From contig NZ_AULZ01000002.1 in the NCBI RefSeq assembly GCF_000422545.1, positions 351,699-415,698 on the forward strand: a DNA stretch of 64,000 nt, written 5' to 3'. Under the pieces are notes generated by a model. It did no database searches and had not been told where the DNA came from. It saw only the letters and a program-made list of their open reading frames with translations. This DNA comes from Desulfocurvibacter africanus subsp. africanus DSM 2603 (GTDB taxonomy: Bacteria; Desulfobacterota; Desulfovibrionia; Desulfovibrionales; Desulfovibrionaceae). Positions 24,962-32,671 of this stretch are shown here, in pieces (the stretch's first letter is position 1; each line of letters starts with the position of its first letter). Position numbers and translations under genes: made by a program.

Positions 24962-25654
24962 CTAGGCGGAGTCAGCGTACCTCCACCACATCTTGCGCTC
25001 CTCATTCCACTTGAAGCCTGAAGCTCTGAGTACCTGCTGCTTAGCCGAGACATTGCCGGTAGCCACGATGCACAGCCTGCCATCCTGAGCGCTTGCGGTC
25101 TTGTAGCTGATGCCATCGAGCTTGGGCATGGCGGCCAATGCAGGATGAGTATCGTTTGGTATCGTGCTGATCTGGGACTGGGGAACCGGTTTGGAGGCTG
25201 ATTTCCTTTGCTCTCTGGTGGAGCGTTGTCGAGGCGTAAGTTGTCCGTGAGTGGCCAGTTCCGCATCGTCATCGTCCTCGCTGACCATCCCGAGCATGGC
25301 TGAGAGCGCGTATCTGCGGGCGTAGGTCAGCCCGCTGCCGTACCCTTGCGGATCGGTCTTCGGAAGAGGCATCACGAGAAGCGAGGATTGCCATTGCCCG
25401 GATTCGGCATGGGTGAGCTTGGTGACCAAGCCCAGGTGTCCTGGATCAGCCGGCACCGGGTACTGGGTCACCCAGATGCCGTTGGAAAGTAGCGCTTCAC
25501 GACAGGAATCCATAACGGAGTTGAGGGTGGCGTAACGGGATTTGGCGAATGTGTTCTCGCGGTCCTTGAGAGCGGGTTGAAGGGTGTGTTGAACGTTGAT
25601 CAGGGCCTTGGCCAATTCCTTGATCTCTGGAGAACAGTATGAGGATGCGTCCAT
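24962..25654 (-). CDS. ERF-family single-strand annealing protein
   Basis: A 230-residue member of the ERF family of phage-type annealing proteins: ELAKALINVQHTLQPALKDR, FAKSRYATLNSVMDSCREAL, and YGSGLTYARRYALSAMLGM followed by acidic EDDDD. These proteins promote strand annealing during recombination. The C-terminal part (about 170-230) looks like a small separate domain (GFKWNEERKMWWRYA). It is the first gene of the minus-strand recombination module. A decayed relative is at 32387-32587. Confidence 0.88.
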   Translation of the reverse strand: MDASSYCSPEIKELAKALINVQHTLQPALKDRENTFAKSRYATLNSVMDSCREALLSNGIWVTQYPVPADPGHLGLVTKLTHAESGQWQSSLLVMPLPKTDPQGYGSGLTYARRYALSAMLGMVSEDDDDAELATHGQLTPRQRSTREQRKSASKPVPQSQISTIPNDTHPALAAMPKLDGISYKTASAQDGRLCIVATGNVSAKQQVLRASGFKWNEERKMWWRYADSA

Positions 25655-25987
25655 AGCCTATATCCTGGTGGTAAATGGTGAAAAAACGCCCTGCCGGCAT
25701 GAGGCCAGGCAGGGCAAGACGGAATGGGGCGTGTGGGGCAGGAAAAAGCGATTTACTTCAACTGAGTAATATATATTTGAATCTGGAATGAACTACACGA
25801 TCCGTTTGGCAAGAAGCCTCTCGAAAGAGGCAAGAGGTAGATTTTTATCGAAGACTGCTTGCAGATTTGTCCAACATGAATTGATTGAGAAGGCGGGTCA
25901 GATGATAGGCAATGGTCAAAGTCTGTAAGTTATGTGATGCAAAAATGAATATGTTAATAATGTTTTAAAGGATGAATACATAAAAGC
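25655..25987. other. A/T-rich intergenic region upstream of the ERF gene
   Basis: About 330 nt without a convincing gene. It holds the promoter region for the minus-strand ERF module. No operator, RNA gene or repeat could be pinned down beyond high A/T content. Confidence 0.5.
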
Positions 25988-26018
25988 AAAAAGGCCAAAT
26001 AGATTATTTGGCCTTTTT
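25988..26018 (-). terminator. Strong intrinsic terminator of the 26049 lipoprotein gene
   Basis: AAAAAGGCCAAATA and TATTTGGCCTTTTT form a perfect 14-bp stem with a 3-nt loop. Both ends are homopolymer runs, so it could work in both directions. It lies 31 nt beyond the lipoprotein stop. Confidence 0.9.
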
Positions 26019-26048
26019 GCCTTAGCAAGCTCGTGACAATCGAATCTA

Positions 26049-26708
26049 TTATTCTGTATATATAGTTTTGATCACTTGGTCTGATCTTAGACCAAACTTC
26101 ATCCATGAATCATTAGAAAGCGAAGACAATTCAAAACCCTTCTTATCGTGTGAGAGCACCCAGACAAATTCAACAGGAGAGCCAACTGGCCAAAACTCAC
26201 TAGCAATAAAATCTAAATAGCAGTTAACTGTAGCAATATCGAGAGCCTGTTCCGCCTCGCGTCTTGCCTCTCTCGTGTCTCTATTCCCATCAACACGGTC
26301 ATTCTTCAGGGCAGTATCAAAGGCGGCCTCCTCATCACGAGTTCGACGCTCAAATTCTGATCTTCCCATATACTGAATAAGTATTTTTCTGGCAAAAGAG
26401 ACAGCATTTGAGAGTAAAACAGAGCGTTCTCCATCAAAACTGAGATTCTTATAGTGATCGACTAAGTATGCTGCGGCAGAATCGTGAGTTCTCTGGGTGA
26501 TTGTTCCTTTAAAGTGTACAGTTATTGCACCCTTCTCGGTGGATTTAGATTCCCATTTGGCATTAGCAAAGCTTGCCTCAAGCGCTTTGCCTACAGTCGT
26601 GTTGGGATATTCAAGCATGGTTCCATTTTTAACAACTTCAACATTGCTGTCAGAGCATCCAGCAAGTATTAGCAATGTAAAAACAAGATAAGCGATGTGC
26701 CGCGACAT
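26049..26708 (-). CDS. Lipoprotein of unknown function
   Basis: A 219-residue protein with a signal peptide and lipobox ending at C18 (LLILAGC). The mature part has TTVGKALEASFANAKWES, a pattern common in small periplasmic proteins that end with a beta-strand layer, then a basic/acidic helix (REARREAEQALD). AAGGAGAGAGG precedes the ATG at 26708. A role cannot be given. It is monocistronic with its own terminator. Confidence 0.75.
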   Translation of the reverse strand: MSRHIAYLVFTLLILAGCSDSNVEVVKNGTMLEYPNTTVGKALEASFANAKWESKSTEKGAITVHFKGTITQRTHDSAAAYLVDHYKNLSFDGERSVLLSNAVSFARKILIQYMGRSEFERRTRDEEAAFDTALKNDRVDGNRDTREARREAEQALDIATVNCYLDFIASEFWPVGSPVEFVWVLSHDKKGFELSSLSNDSWMKFGLRSDQVIKTIYTE

Positions 26709-26897
26709 ACCTCTCTCCTTTTGTGGTATATAGCTGTTGACCATAAATATGCGATGATAAAATACATCTTGCGATCCGATCCCAGGCAAGAGAAAGGAAA
26801 AACCCCTCCCTGAACGCATCAAGGCACGTCAACCTGGAAGGCCACCACTTTGTTCGCGCCTGGCAGGCGGAAGGCAGGGCGTGCCGGTGGCTCAAGG

Positions 26898-28319
26898 TTA
26901 CTGCTGCATGGACTTCTCGGACTCTTGCTGCATATCCTTGGGGTATTGCTCAAAGGTCATGGGCTTGACCGTGATTGCAATCTTGTTCGAGAGCACTACG
27001 CCGGCCTCGGTCTGTACGGCCGCGCGCAACATGTAAGTTCCGGGTTGCCGGTAAGCGTACTTGCAGCTGAGCGTGTCCGAATGCAGTACCTGCGGCTTGC
27101 CGTCGCCGGGGTCCAGGGCCAGTTGCTGTACTGGGCCGGGAAGGTTGGCCGGCTCGATGTCCACGCTCACCGTGAACGGCGCGAAGCCTTCCTGGGAAGC
27201 CACGCCGATGGTCAGGCTCGGTTCGGGCCGGGGAGCCTCGTCAGAAGGCTTGGACTGGAAGAACTCGCGCTCCATTTGGAGTGCCCTGTCCCGCAAGGCC
27301 GCCTCTTTCTCCAACACCTTTCCAAAGTCATAGAGGAAGGCGGTTCCGTCGTTTGTCAGCAGGGCAAGCAGGCCAGTTTGACCATCGATCTTGGACCAGT
27401 TCAGGCCGGAGTTTGAAGGCATGCTTGGCTTGAAGAGCGAGTAAGATGAAGTGAAAGACATTCCGGGTTCATATGTGAACGAGACCCGCTCGAATACATC
27501 ATCGGCGTAGACCATCAGATCGTCGGCATACGCAATGGCGGACTGGACACTCGTATGGGTCTGTCCGTAGGCCGCGAGGTCAGCCTGTGTAGTCAGGTCC
27601 ACCAGCCGCAGCATGGGGTCTTGGCTGCCTTTTTTCCGTTGCAGGACAATGAGGCGGCTGTCGTCGAGGAAGGAGGCGCGCCGCACGTTGCCGTCGTGTC
27701 GCACCTTGTTGGCCAGTGTGCCTTGCTCCAGGTCGATAATATAAATAAACTCGTGCGAATAGGAACCGCTTACCAAGCAAAGAAACTTGCCCGAGTCCGA
27801 GATTTCGATAGAACGCGGGTCGCCGATGCCCGTGAACGATTGCAGTATGTCGCCGGTCGTCAGGTCGATGACCTGGAGCAGGCCGGGCGCGGCGACAGCC
27901 AGCCGCTTGAACCTGCTCGATATGGCCACGGTGTTGATCTGGATGTTCCTGCCATTTTCATTGCGAAATTTGAGCGGTGCGCGCCTTGCCAGGGGCAGGT
28001 TCCACAGGATGACCTGCGTGGAATCGACGGAGATGATAAACTCCTCCCCAAGGAAAGCCACGCCCAAGATGGGGCTGATGTGCTCCTTGAAACCTGAGAG
28101 GAGCTTGCCGTCCCGAGCGAACAACTTGACCTCGCCGTCCTCGGAGCCCGAGACGATCAGACGGTCATTGAAATCGATGGCGGTTATCGGCCTGGAATGG
28201 CTCAGTGATAAACTGGGCTTGAGCACTGGAGCGGTCGCGGCGTCCTCCTCGAAGGCGGAGGCAACCCCGTGGACGAAAATCGCGGCACACAGGAGCATTA
28301 TGGCCGGCAGAAGACGCAT
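26898..28319 (-). CDS. Exported WD40-like beta-propeller protein with C-terminal PKD domain
   Basis: A 473-residue protein with a signal peptide (about 1-22). Residues about 38-330 carry WD40-like repeats (ITAIDFNDRLIVSGSEDGEV, then KLFARDGKLL and similar). A short charged helix (340-360) leads to a PKD-like domain (about 370-455: FAPFTVSVDIEPANL, YAYRQPGTYMLRAAV). The tail is Met/Gln-rich. It is probably a periplasmic or surface scaffold. It lies in a row with two LPP20-type proteins and a CsgG-like lipoprotein, suggesting one envelope system. Confidence 0.75.
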   Translation of the reverse strand: MRLLPAIMLLCAAIFVHGVASAFEEDAATAPVLKPSLSLSHSRPITAIDFNDRLIVSGSEDGEVKLFARDGKLLSGFKEHISPILGVAFLGEEFIISVDSTQVILWNLPLARRAPLKFRNENGRNIQINTVAISSRFKRLAVAAPGLLQVIDLTTGDILQSFTGIGDPRSIEISDSGKFLCLVSGSYSHEFIYIIDLEQGTLANKVRHDGNVRRASFLDDSRLIVLQRKKGSQDPMLRLVDLTTQADLAAYGQTHTSVQSAIAYADDLMVYADDVFERVSFTYEPGMSFTSSYSLFKPSMPSNSGLNWSKIDGQTGLLALLTNDGTAFLYDFGKVLEKEAALRDRALQMEREFFQSKPSDEAPRPEPSLTIGVASQEGFAPFTVSVDIEPANLPGPVQQLALDPGDGKPQVLHSDTLSCKYAYRQPGTYMLRAAVQTEAGVVLSNKIAITVKPMTFEQYPKDMQQESEKSMQQ

Positions 28320-28428
28320 GTGTGGGCTCCTTTAGGAAAGGGTTTGTTCCGGAATCAGATCCCGCGATAAGCATTGCCATCGACGGTCCGGACCCGTCAG
28401 AACATGCGCGAGGATGGAAATCCCTAGC

Positions 28429-28460
28429 AAAAAAAGGGGGGGGCGGCTTGCCGGCTCCCC
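28429..28460 (-). terminator. Probable intrinsic terminator of the LPP20 gene at 28467
   Basis: On the minus strand a bulged G/C stem (GGGG...GCCG, loop, CGGC...CCCC) is followed by seven U, directly after the stop codon. The bulge lowers confidence slightly. Confidence 0.6.
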
Positions 28461-28466
28461 TCAGCC

Positions 28467-29042
28467 CTACCGCTGCGCGCCGAATTCCTTTTCGATCTCC
28501 TGGCTCATCCGATCCTGGGCCTTCTGGGCCTGGAACTGCTGCCATAGAGCCTGCTCGTTCTTGAAGCTGCTGGTCGCGAGCTTCTTGGCCGTCTCGGCGA
28601 CCTTGTCGGGATCCACCGTAACCAGGACGTACATGGTACCGTCCTTGGCGATCCACATCGCCTTCTGCGTGGCTCCGACCAGCTCGACCTTGGCCAACTG
28701 GCTGGAGGTGCTCGCGACGACCTTGTCCATGGTCTGGCTGTCGCCCACGCCGGTCACTTGCGAGAAGTTCTCCAGGGAGTTCTTGACCTTGACGACCAGC
28801 AGGCGAGCCAGGTTGTCCCTGGCGTTGCCCATGGCCTCGGTGCGCTGCATCTGGACGCCGCCGAGGTTCTTGGGGGCCGAGCCGACTTCCGCCACGGGGC
28901 CGGCGCTGCTCGGGTTGAGAACCCACTCCGGCGCGCCGGCAAGGGCGTCGTCGGGCGAGACGGGCTGCGGTTTGTCTTGGGCCGCGCAGCCGGCGACCAG
29001 CACCAGAGCGAAGAGCGTAATGACAACCTTGCGAAGATTCAT
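28467..29042 (-). CDS. LPP20-family outer-membrane lipoprotein
   Basis: A 191-residue lipoprotein (lipobox ending C19, VLVAGC). The mature domain matches the LPP20 family: PEWVLNPSS, then EVGSAPKNLGGVQMQRTEAM, GNARDNLARLLVVKVKN and WIAKDGTMYVLVTVD. FlgP of Vibrio belongs to this family. It is followed upstream (21 nt) by the CsgG-like gene, so the two are probably cotranscribed and act together in the outer membrane. Confidence 0.82.
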   Translation of the reverse strand: MNLRKVVITLFALVLVAGCAAQDKPQPVSPDDALAGAPEWVLNPSSAGPVAEVGSAPKNLGGVQMQRTEAMGNARDNLARLLVVKVKNSLENFSQVTGVGDSQTMDKVVASTSSQLAKVELVGATQKAMWIAKDGTMYVLVTVDPDKVAETAKKLATSSFKNEQALWQQFQAQKAQDRMSQEIEKEFGAQR

Positions 29043-29063
29043 GGTCCACCTCGATTCTGTTTG

Positions 29064-29999
29064 TTATTGAGACAACAACAACTTGCTGCCCAGGGAGAGG
29101 CCTTCAAGTATTCCCTTGGAGTACCCTTCAAGCATTTCCTTGGAGTGTTTGAGCTTGATGTAATCACCTAGTCGGACCGGCGACTGCATATCGGCGTCCT
29201 CGACGATGAGCCAACTGTAGTTGGGGCCGATCTGGTTGGAGACCGTGCCTTCGCCCAACAACAACTCTTCCGTGGTCTCTTCCTGAGTGATGGCGTTGAC
29301 CGTGCGGCTGATGGTGTAGATCTGGCAGGTGTCGCCAGTTTTCAGGCCGTCCTCGGTGCCAAGATTGATCTTGTAGATGGTCTCGTCATTCTTGCTGCGC
29401 TTCTCCAGGACATAGCCCTTCTTGGCGAAGTAGTTCTTCAGCTCGATGCGCGCGGAGTGGATGGCGTCGGTGGCAGCCGTGACCACAAGGCTGCTGTTCC
29501 CCGAGGTCCCGAGGACGGAATCGGAAAAGGTGATGGTCTTCACAATCTTTAGCGAGGGCAACCGTATGATCTTGATCTTGCCGGAGACGGCGGCCCTGTC
29601 ATTACCCAGGGTTGCCTTGTCCACGCTGCCTGAAATGGCGAAATCCGCCACTTCAGGGCCATTGTAGGTGCCATGGTCGTTGATCTCGGCGAGTTGGACT
29701 TCCTGCCGCAGCTTGTACGCGTTGTTTCTGTCCACCAGTTCGACCGCGCCGTCGGCGAGTTGGCTTTCCACCGCTCCCGCAGTCACGGTGCCCAGGTTGG
29801 TCCGCTTGGCCAGGTCGGTGTTCTCGGTCAGAGGGAACACAACGACCTTGACCTTGCCGCTCTTCACTTGCTCGGCGGTGGGCATGAAGTCAGCCTGCGA
29901 CAGTTGAACCGCATGGTATTCGCCCAGGTTGGCTATAGTGGGAGCACAACCCGCGACGATGAAGCACAACAGCAGAAACAGCAGCAGGAGCAAACGCAT
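29064..29999 (-). CDS. CsgG/FlgT-like outer-membrane lipoprotein
   Basis: A 311-residue lipoprotein with lipobox ending C18 (FIVAGC). Residues about 45-190 resemble the CsgG/TolB-N fold (KVKVVVFPLTENTDLAKRTN, GTVTAGAVESQLADG, FAISGSVDKATLG). The C-terminal part (INLGTEDGLKTGDTCQIYT) resembles the small beta-barrel of FlgT-type proteins. CsgG forms secretion pores for curli; FlgT helps build flagellar basal rings. No curli subunit gene is nearby, so the cargo or assembly partner is open. Confidence 0.75.
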   Translation of the reverse strand: MRLLLLLFLLLCFIVAGCAPTIANLGEYHAVQLSQADFMPTAEQVKSGKVKVVVFPLTENTDLAKRTNLGTVTAGAVESQLADGAVELVDRNNAYKLRQEVQLAEINDHGTYNGPEVADFAISGSVDKATLGNDRAAVSGKIKIIRLPSLKIVKTITFSDSVLGTSGNSSLVVTAATDAIHSARIELKNYFAKKGYVLEKRSKNDETIYKINLGTEDGLKTGDTCQIYTISRTVNAITQEETTEELLLGEGTVSNQIGPNYSWLIVEDADMQSPVRLGDYIKLKHSKEMLEGYSKGILEGLSLGSKLLLSQ

Positions 30000-30038
30000 C
30001 GCTTCCCTCGCTTTGAGATATGGAAGATGAATCGGAGA

Positions 30039-31091
30039 TCACTGGAGGCCGATGATGTTCATGACGCCAACCTCCCGGACGCGCCTGGCGAACGCGGCGA
30101 CAGCCTCGGCGGCGGATTTGTTGAAATCCGTCATGGAGCTTCCGCTGCTCTCGATCTTGTTCGTGGCCACGACATCTCCGCCACCGGCCTGCGTCCTGAT
30201 GGTGACGATCAGCTTGCTCATTCTGGATGAATAGATCTCCCTGTTCTGCAGCTCCGTGGAGTAGCTGACCACCAGAGCGTGGGGATTCTTGTTCGGGGGG
30301 GGCGAGCTGACCTTGATGGACTCGTCGGCAAAGGCGGCTTCGAGCATGTCCTTGACCTGCGGCATTTGTTTGTCCGGCCGGACGTGTACGACCACCTGGT
30401 TCCTGATGGCCAGCAGCTCGCGTTCGTAGACTTGCAGCCTGGCGTGGATCGGGTTCGGGTCAAAGGATCCGTCCAGGCCCCGCATGATGGCCACGAGCGA
30501 AAGGATGCCCGCCTTCTCCGCGCTTATACTCTTCAGCTTCTGGAACTTCCGGTGGATTGGATCGTTCCTGCCGCTCTTGTACAGCTCATCCATCGAGGCC
30601 AGCTTGCGGTCCAGTTCGGCCTTCTGGTCCGTGGCCAGGGCTTGCCTGTCCACGGACATGAGCAGATAGACCTTGCCGCCAGTGACCTCGTTCCTGACGA
30701 CTTCGGCATTGTTGAAACGGATCTTCTGTATTTCGGCCGTGAGCCTCTGGTTGACCTGCTTGTCGTAGCTCGCGCCGCCGCTGCCATGGGACATGCTCGC
30801 ACGCTGATCCAGCTTCGACGTGATGGTCACGGAGATCTCCTCGGCAATGGCGTTGAGGGCCATGCGTCGGGCTTCCTGGAAGTTCGCGCCCTCGCCCACG
30901 CCGTACAGGGTATGTTCGTCGATCTGGGGCGGATTGAGGTACCAGTTGGGCAAGCTGGCGGCCCAGGCGCAACTCATGGCCACGAAGAATAAAAGGGCCG
31001 TCTGGATGCAGACGGTCAGTCCGTAAGCGAGTCTGGCGCGTGGACGGGCATGCGCGAAAGAAGACATGGATAGCATGCCAAAGCAAAACAT
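30039..31091 (-). CDS. Exported LPP20-domain protein
   Basis: A 350-residue protein starting at 31091, where GGAGG precedes the ATG; the frame is open to 31220 but lacks a site there. A hydrophobic export signal ends near CAWAASLP. The LPP20 domain follows (about 50-175: PNWYLNPPQIDEHTLYGVGE, ARRMALNAIAEEISVTI, VYLLMSVDRQAL). The C-terminal half (MPQVKDMLEAAFADESIKVS, VVSYSTELQNREIY) is like the extra domain of FlgP/LPP20 relatives. It is first in the minus-strand set with the CsgG-like and second LPP20 genes. Confidence 0.75.
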   Translation of the reverse strand: MFCFGMLSMSSFAHARPRARLAYGLTVCIQTALLFFVAMSCAWAASLPNWYLNPPQIDEHTLYGVGEGANFQEARRMALNAIAEEISVTITSKLDQRASMSHGSGGASYDKQVNQRLTAEIQKIRFNNAEVVRNEVTGGKVYLLMSVDRQALATDQKAELDRKLASMDELYKSGRNDPIHRKFQKLKSISAEKAGILSLVAIMRGLDGSFDPNPIHARLQVYERELLAIRNQVVVHVRPDKQMPQVKDMLEAAFADESIKVSSPPPNKNPHALVVSYSTELQNREIYSSRMSKLIVTIRTQAGGGDVVATNKIESSGSSMTDFNKSAAEAVAAFARRVREVGVMNIIGLQ

Positions 31092-31277
31092 TTTGTCCTC
31101 CAGTCTGGTAGACAATTGCTGGCTTTCGCATAAATGAATCCGTGCACATTTTTGCGCGAGCAGAATCGTTTGACTCATTGCGAGACTACCCGGGTCATCC
31201 CGGCATACCGCATTTAGCATGGAAATCGGGTGGTCGCCTGGGTAGTCTGTTACTGAATGTGCAACACCAATGTTTTT

Positions 31278-31613
31278 CTACTGAAATATCGCGAGGATAA
31301 TGCCAAGACCAACAAAAGATCCAGCAACTATCCCAACGAATTGCGGTCCAATCATCCAAAAAAGCTTCGTCTTGATAAGTTGACCAATTCCGCCATTGGT
31401 AAAAACAGCATCAGGCAGTGCAAACTTTCTGACCGCATCACCAACAAGGGCTCCAATATAGCCAAGCCCACTGCCCAAAATGAGGAAAAGCAATTTTGCG
31501 AAGAACCCAAGGTGGTTCTTTTCATTTGGAGTAAAAGCTAGAAATCCTGAAAAGAGAATGGCTATAACCAAGTAAAACACACGCAATTGGTTGACTTTCT
31601 GGCCTTCCTGCAT
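31278..31613 (-). CDS. Small membrane protein, 111 residues
   Basis: Starting at 31613 after AGGAGG, it has three hydrophobic helices (LRVFYLVIAILFSGFLAF, LLFLILGSGLGYIGALVG and the Gly-rich C-terminal FVGIVAGSFVGLGIILAI). Glycine-rich membrane segments of this sort occur in phage-shock and YMGG-like proteins, but I do not recognise a family. It stands alone on the minus strand. Confidence 0.6.
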   Translation of the reverse strand: MQEGQKVNQLRVFYLVIAILFSGFLAFTPNEKNHLGFFAKLLFLILGSGLGYIGALVGDAVRKFALPDAVFTNGGIGQLIKTKLFWMIGPQFVGIVAGSFVGLGIILAIFQ

Positions 31614-31925
31614 GGTAGTAGTCCTCCTGGCTGTAATAATGGGCATTCTTGAATAGCGTATATGTAAAATAAAATGCACACCACGCTGAATTTGTACAAG
31701 GGTGGAGCGTAGAAGCAGTCGTCTGTTATTCCGGCATGAAGTCTCTGGCCGAGGCCGAGCGGTGATCATGCACTTGGCTGCAAGCGCACCTTTCAGTCCG
31801 TGGATGGCAAGTCGTAGCAATTAAGGGTCGCCTAACAGGCTCGAAACAGCCTACCTTCGCGACAAACCAGCCAGCATGGAGCTTGGCACGCGCAACATGT
31901 ACTCTGTGTGTTGGAGACTATATGG

Positions 31926-31959
31926 ATACGCTTTTTACGTCAACACAATACGCTTTTTA
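31926..31959. promoter_or_regulatory. Direct repeats ATACGCTTTTTA, probable operator of the XRE gene
   Basis: ATACGCTTTTTA occurs at 31926-31937 and 31948-31959, 22 bp apart (two helical turns), about 65 nt before the XRE gene start. A related GCGTAAAACGCGTAA lies at 31994-32008. Spacing on one DNA face fits a repressor site. The rest of 31614-31925 shows no gene or clear element. Confidence 0.5.
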
Positions 31960-31979
31960 ACACCTGTATTCCCAGCTGT

Positions 31980-32017
31980 GTCTCCTGAAAATATGCGTAA
32001 AACGCGTAACAGGAGAC
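31980..32017 (+). promoter_or_regulatory. Inverted repeat that includes the XRE ribosome-binding site
   Basis: GTCTCCTG (31980-31987) is the exact complement of CAGGAGAC (32010-32017), which contains the AGGAGA ribosome site of the gene starting at the GTG 32024. In RNA this would hide the site in a stem; in DNA it could be an operator. Confidence 0.45.
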
Positions 32018-32023
32018 CTGCGA

Positions 32024-32386
32024 GTGACGAGCGATACCAATATGCTCACCCGGCTGGTGGGCAGGAATATTTACAACAAGCGGAAGCGACTGGGCTTGAC
32101 GCAGGAAGAATTGGCCGAGCGGATCGGCATCGGCCAGCAGTCTCTCTCCCGCATGGAAAAGGGCCGCATCGCACCGAAGTTTGAGCGGCTTCAGATCATT
32201 GCCGATACGCTGGAATGCCCGGTGACGGATCTCTTTCGTGAGAATGAAGGGGGCACATCGGCGCTTGTGGAACGCATCGCCGACATGCTTCAGGGATTGG
32301 ACGCAAGAAGGCGGGAGTTGGTGTTCAGCCATGTGAAGGGCTTGGTAAAGATCCTCCAGGAGGAAGGCCGCGAGCGCGGCGAGTAG
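32024..32386 (+). CDS. XRE-family transcriptional regulator
   Basis: A 120-residue regulator with an N-terminal Cro/CI helix-turn-helix (residues about 13-70: NIYNKRKRLGLTQEELAERI, IGIGQQSLSRMEKGRIAPKF) and a C-terminal helical region (ALVERIADMLQGLDARRREL). A GTG start at 32024 lies seven nt after AGGAGA. It stands next to the decayed ERF gene and probably once controlled a related mobile module; direct repeats and a palindrome upstream suggest autoregulation. Confidence 0.8.
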   Translation: MTSDTNMLTRLVGRNIYNKRKRLGLTQEELAERIGIGQQSLSRMEKGRIAPKFERLQIIADTLECPVTDLFRENEGGTSALVERIADMLQGLDARRRELVFSHVKGLVKILQEEGRERGE

Positions 32387-32587
32387 TTATCGCCGGATTC
32401 GCAAAACTCTGCCTCTTCTGGAAAGCGAGTTTGACCCTTCGGTGCACAAGGGAGACGAAGCGGTTTCTTGACAAACGTGTCCTTCCCAGTCTCTGAAGGC
32501 TGGTTGCAGAGTTCGCTGAACGTTGACCAGGGATGTGGTCAATTCCTGGATTTCTGGAGAGCAGTATGAAGACGATTCCGTAGGCAC
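32387..32587 (-). pseudogene. Decayed ERF-family annealing protein gene
   Basis: The first 35 codons clearly match the ERF protein at 24962-25654: SSYCSPEIQELTTSLVNVQR against SSYCSPEIKELAKALINVQH, then TLQPAFRD against TLQPALKD. After that a frameshift appears (a related reading continues in another frame for about ten residues) and the rest is lost. The remnant is convergent with the XRE gene. It shows that a second, related element or a duplication was once here. Confidence 0.8.
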
Positions 32588-32671
32588 AAAAAATTCTGAT
32601 AGTAACCATGAAACTGATCCGGAATCTGGTCAAACCATTCGTAAGCATTGTCAGCATTCAAGACAGTGGTA

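Noticed and set aside
23566..25272. Longer version of the nuclease gene starting at 25272
   Set aside because: It would overlap the ERF gene by 300 nt with non-conserved sequence; the ATG at 24858 has a ribosome site.
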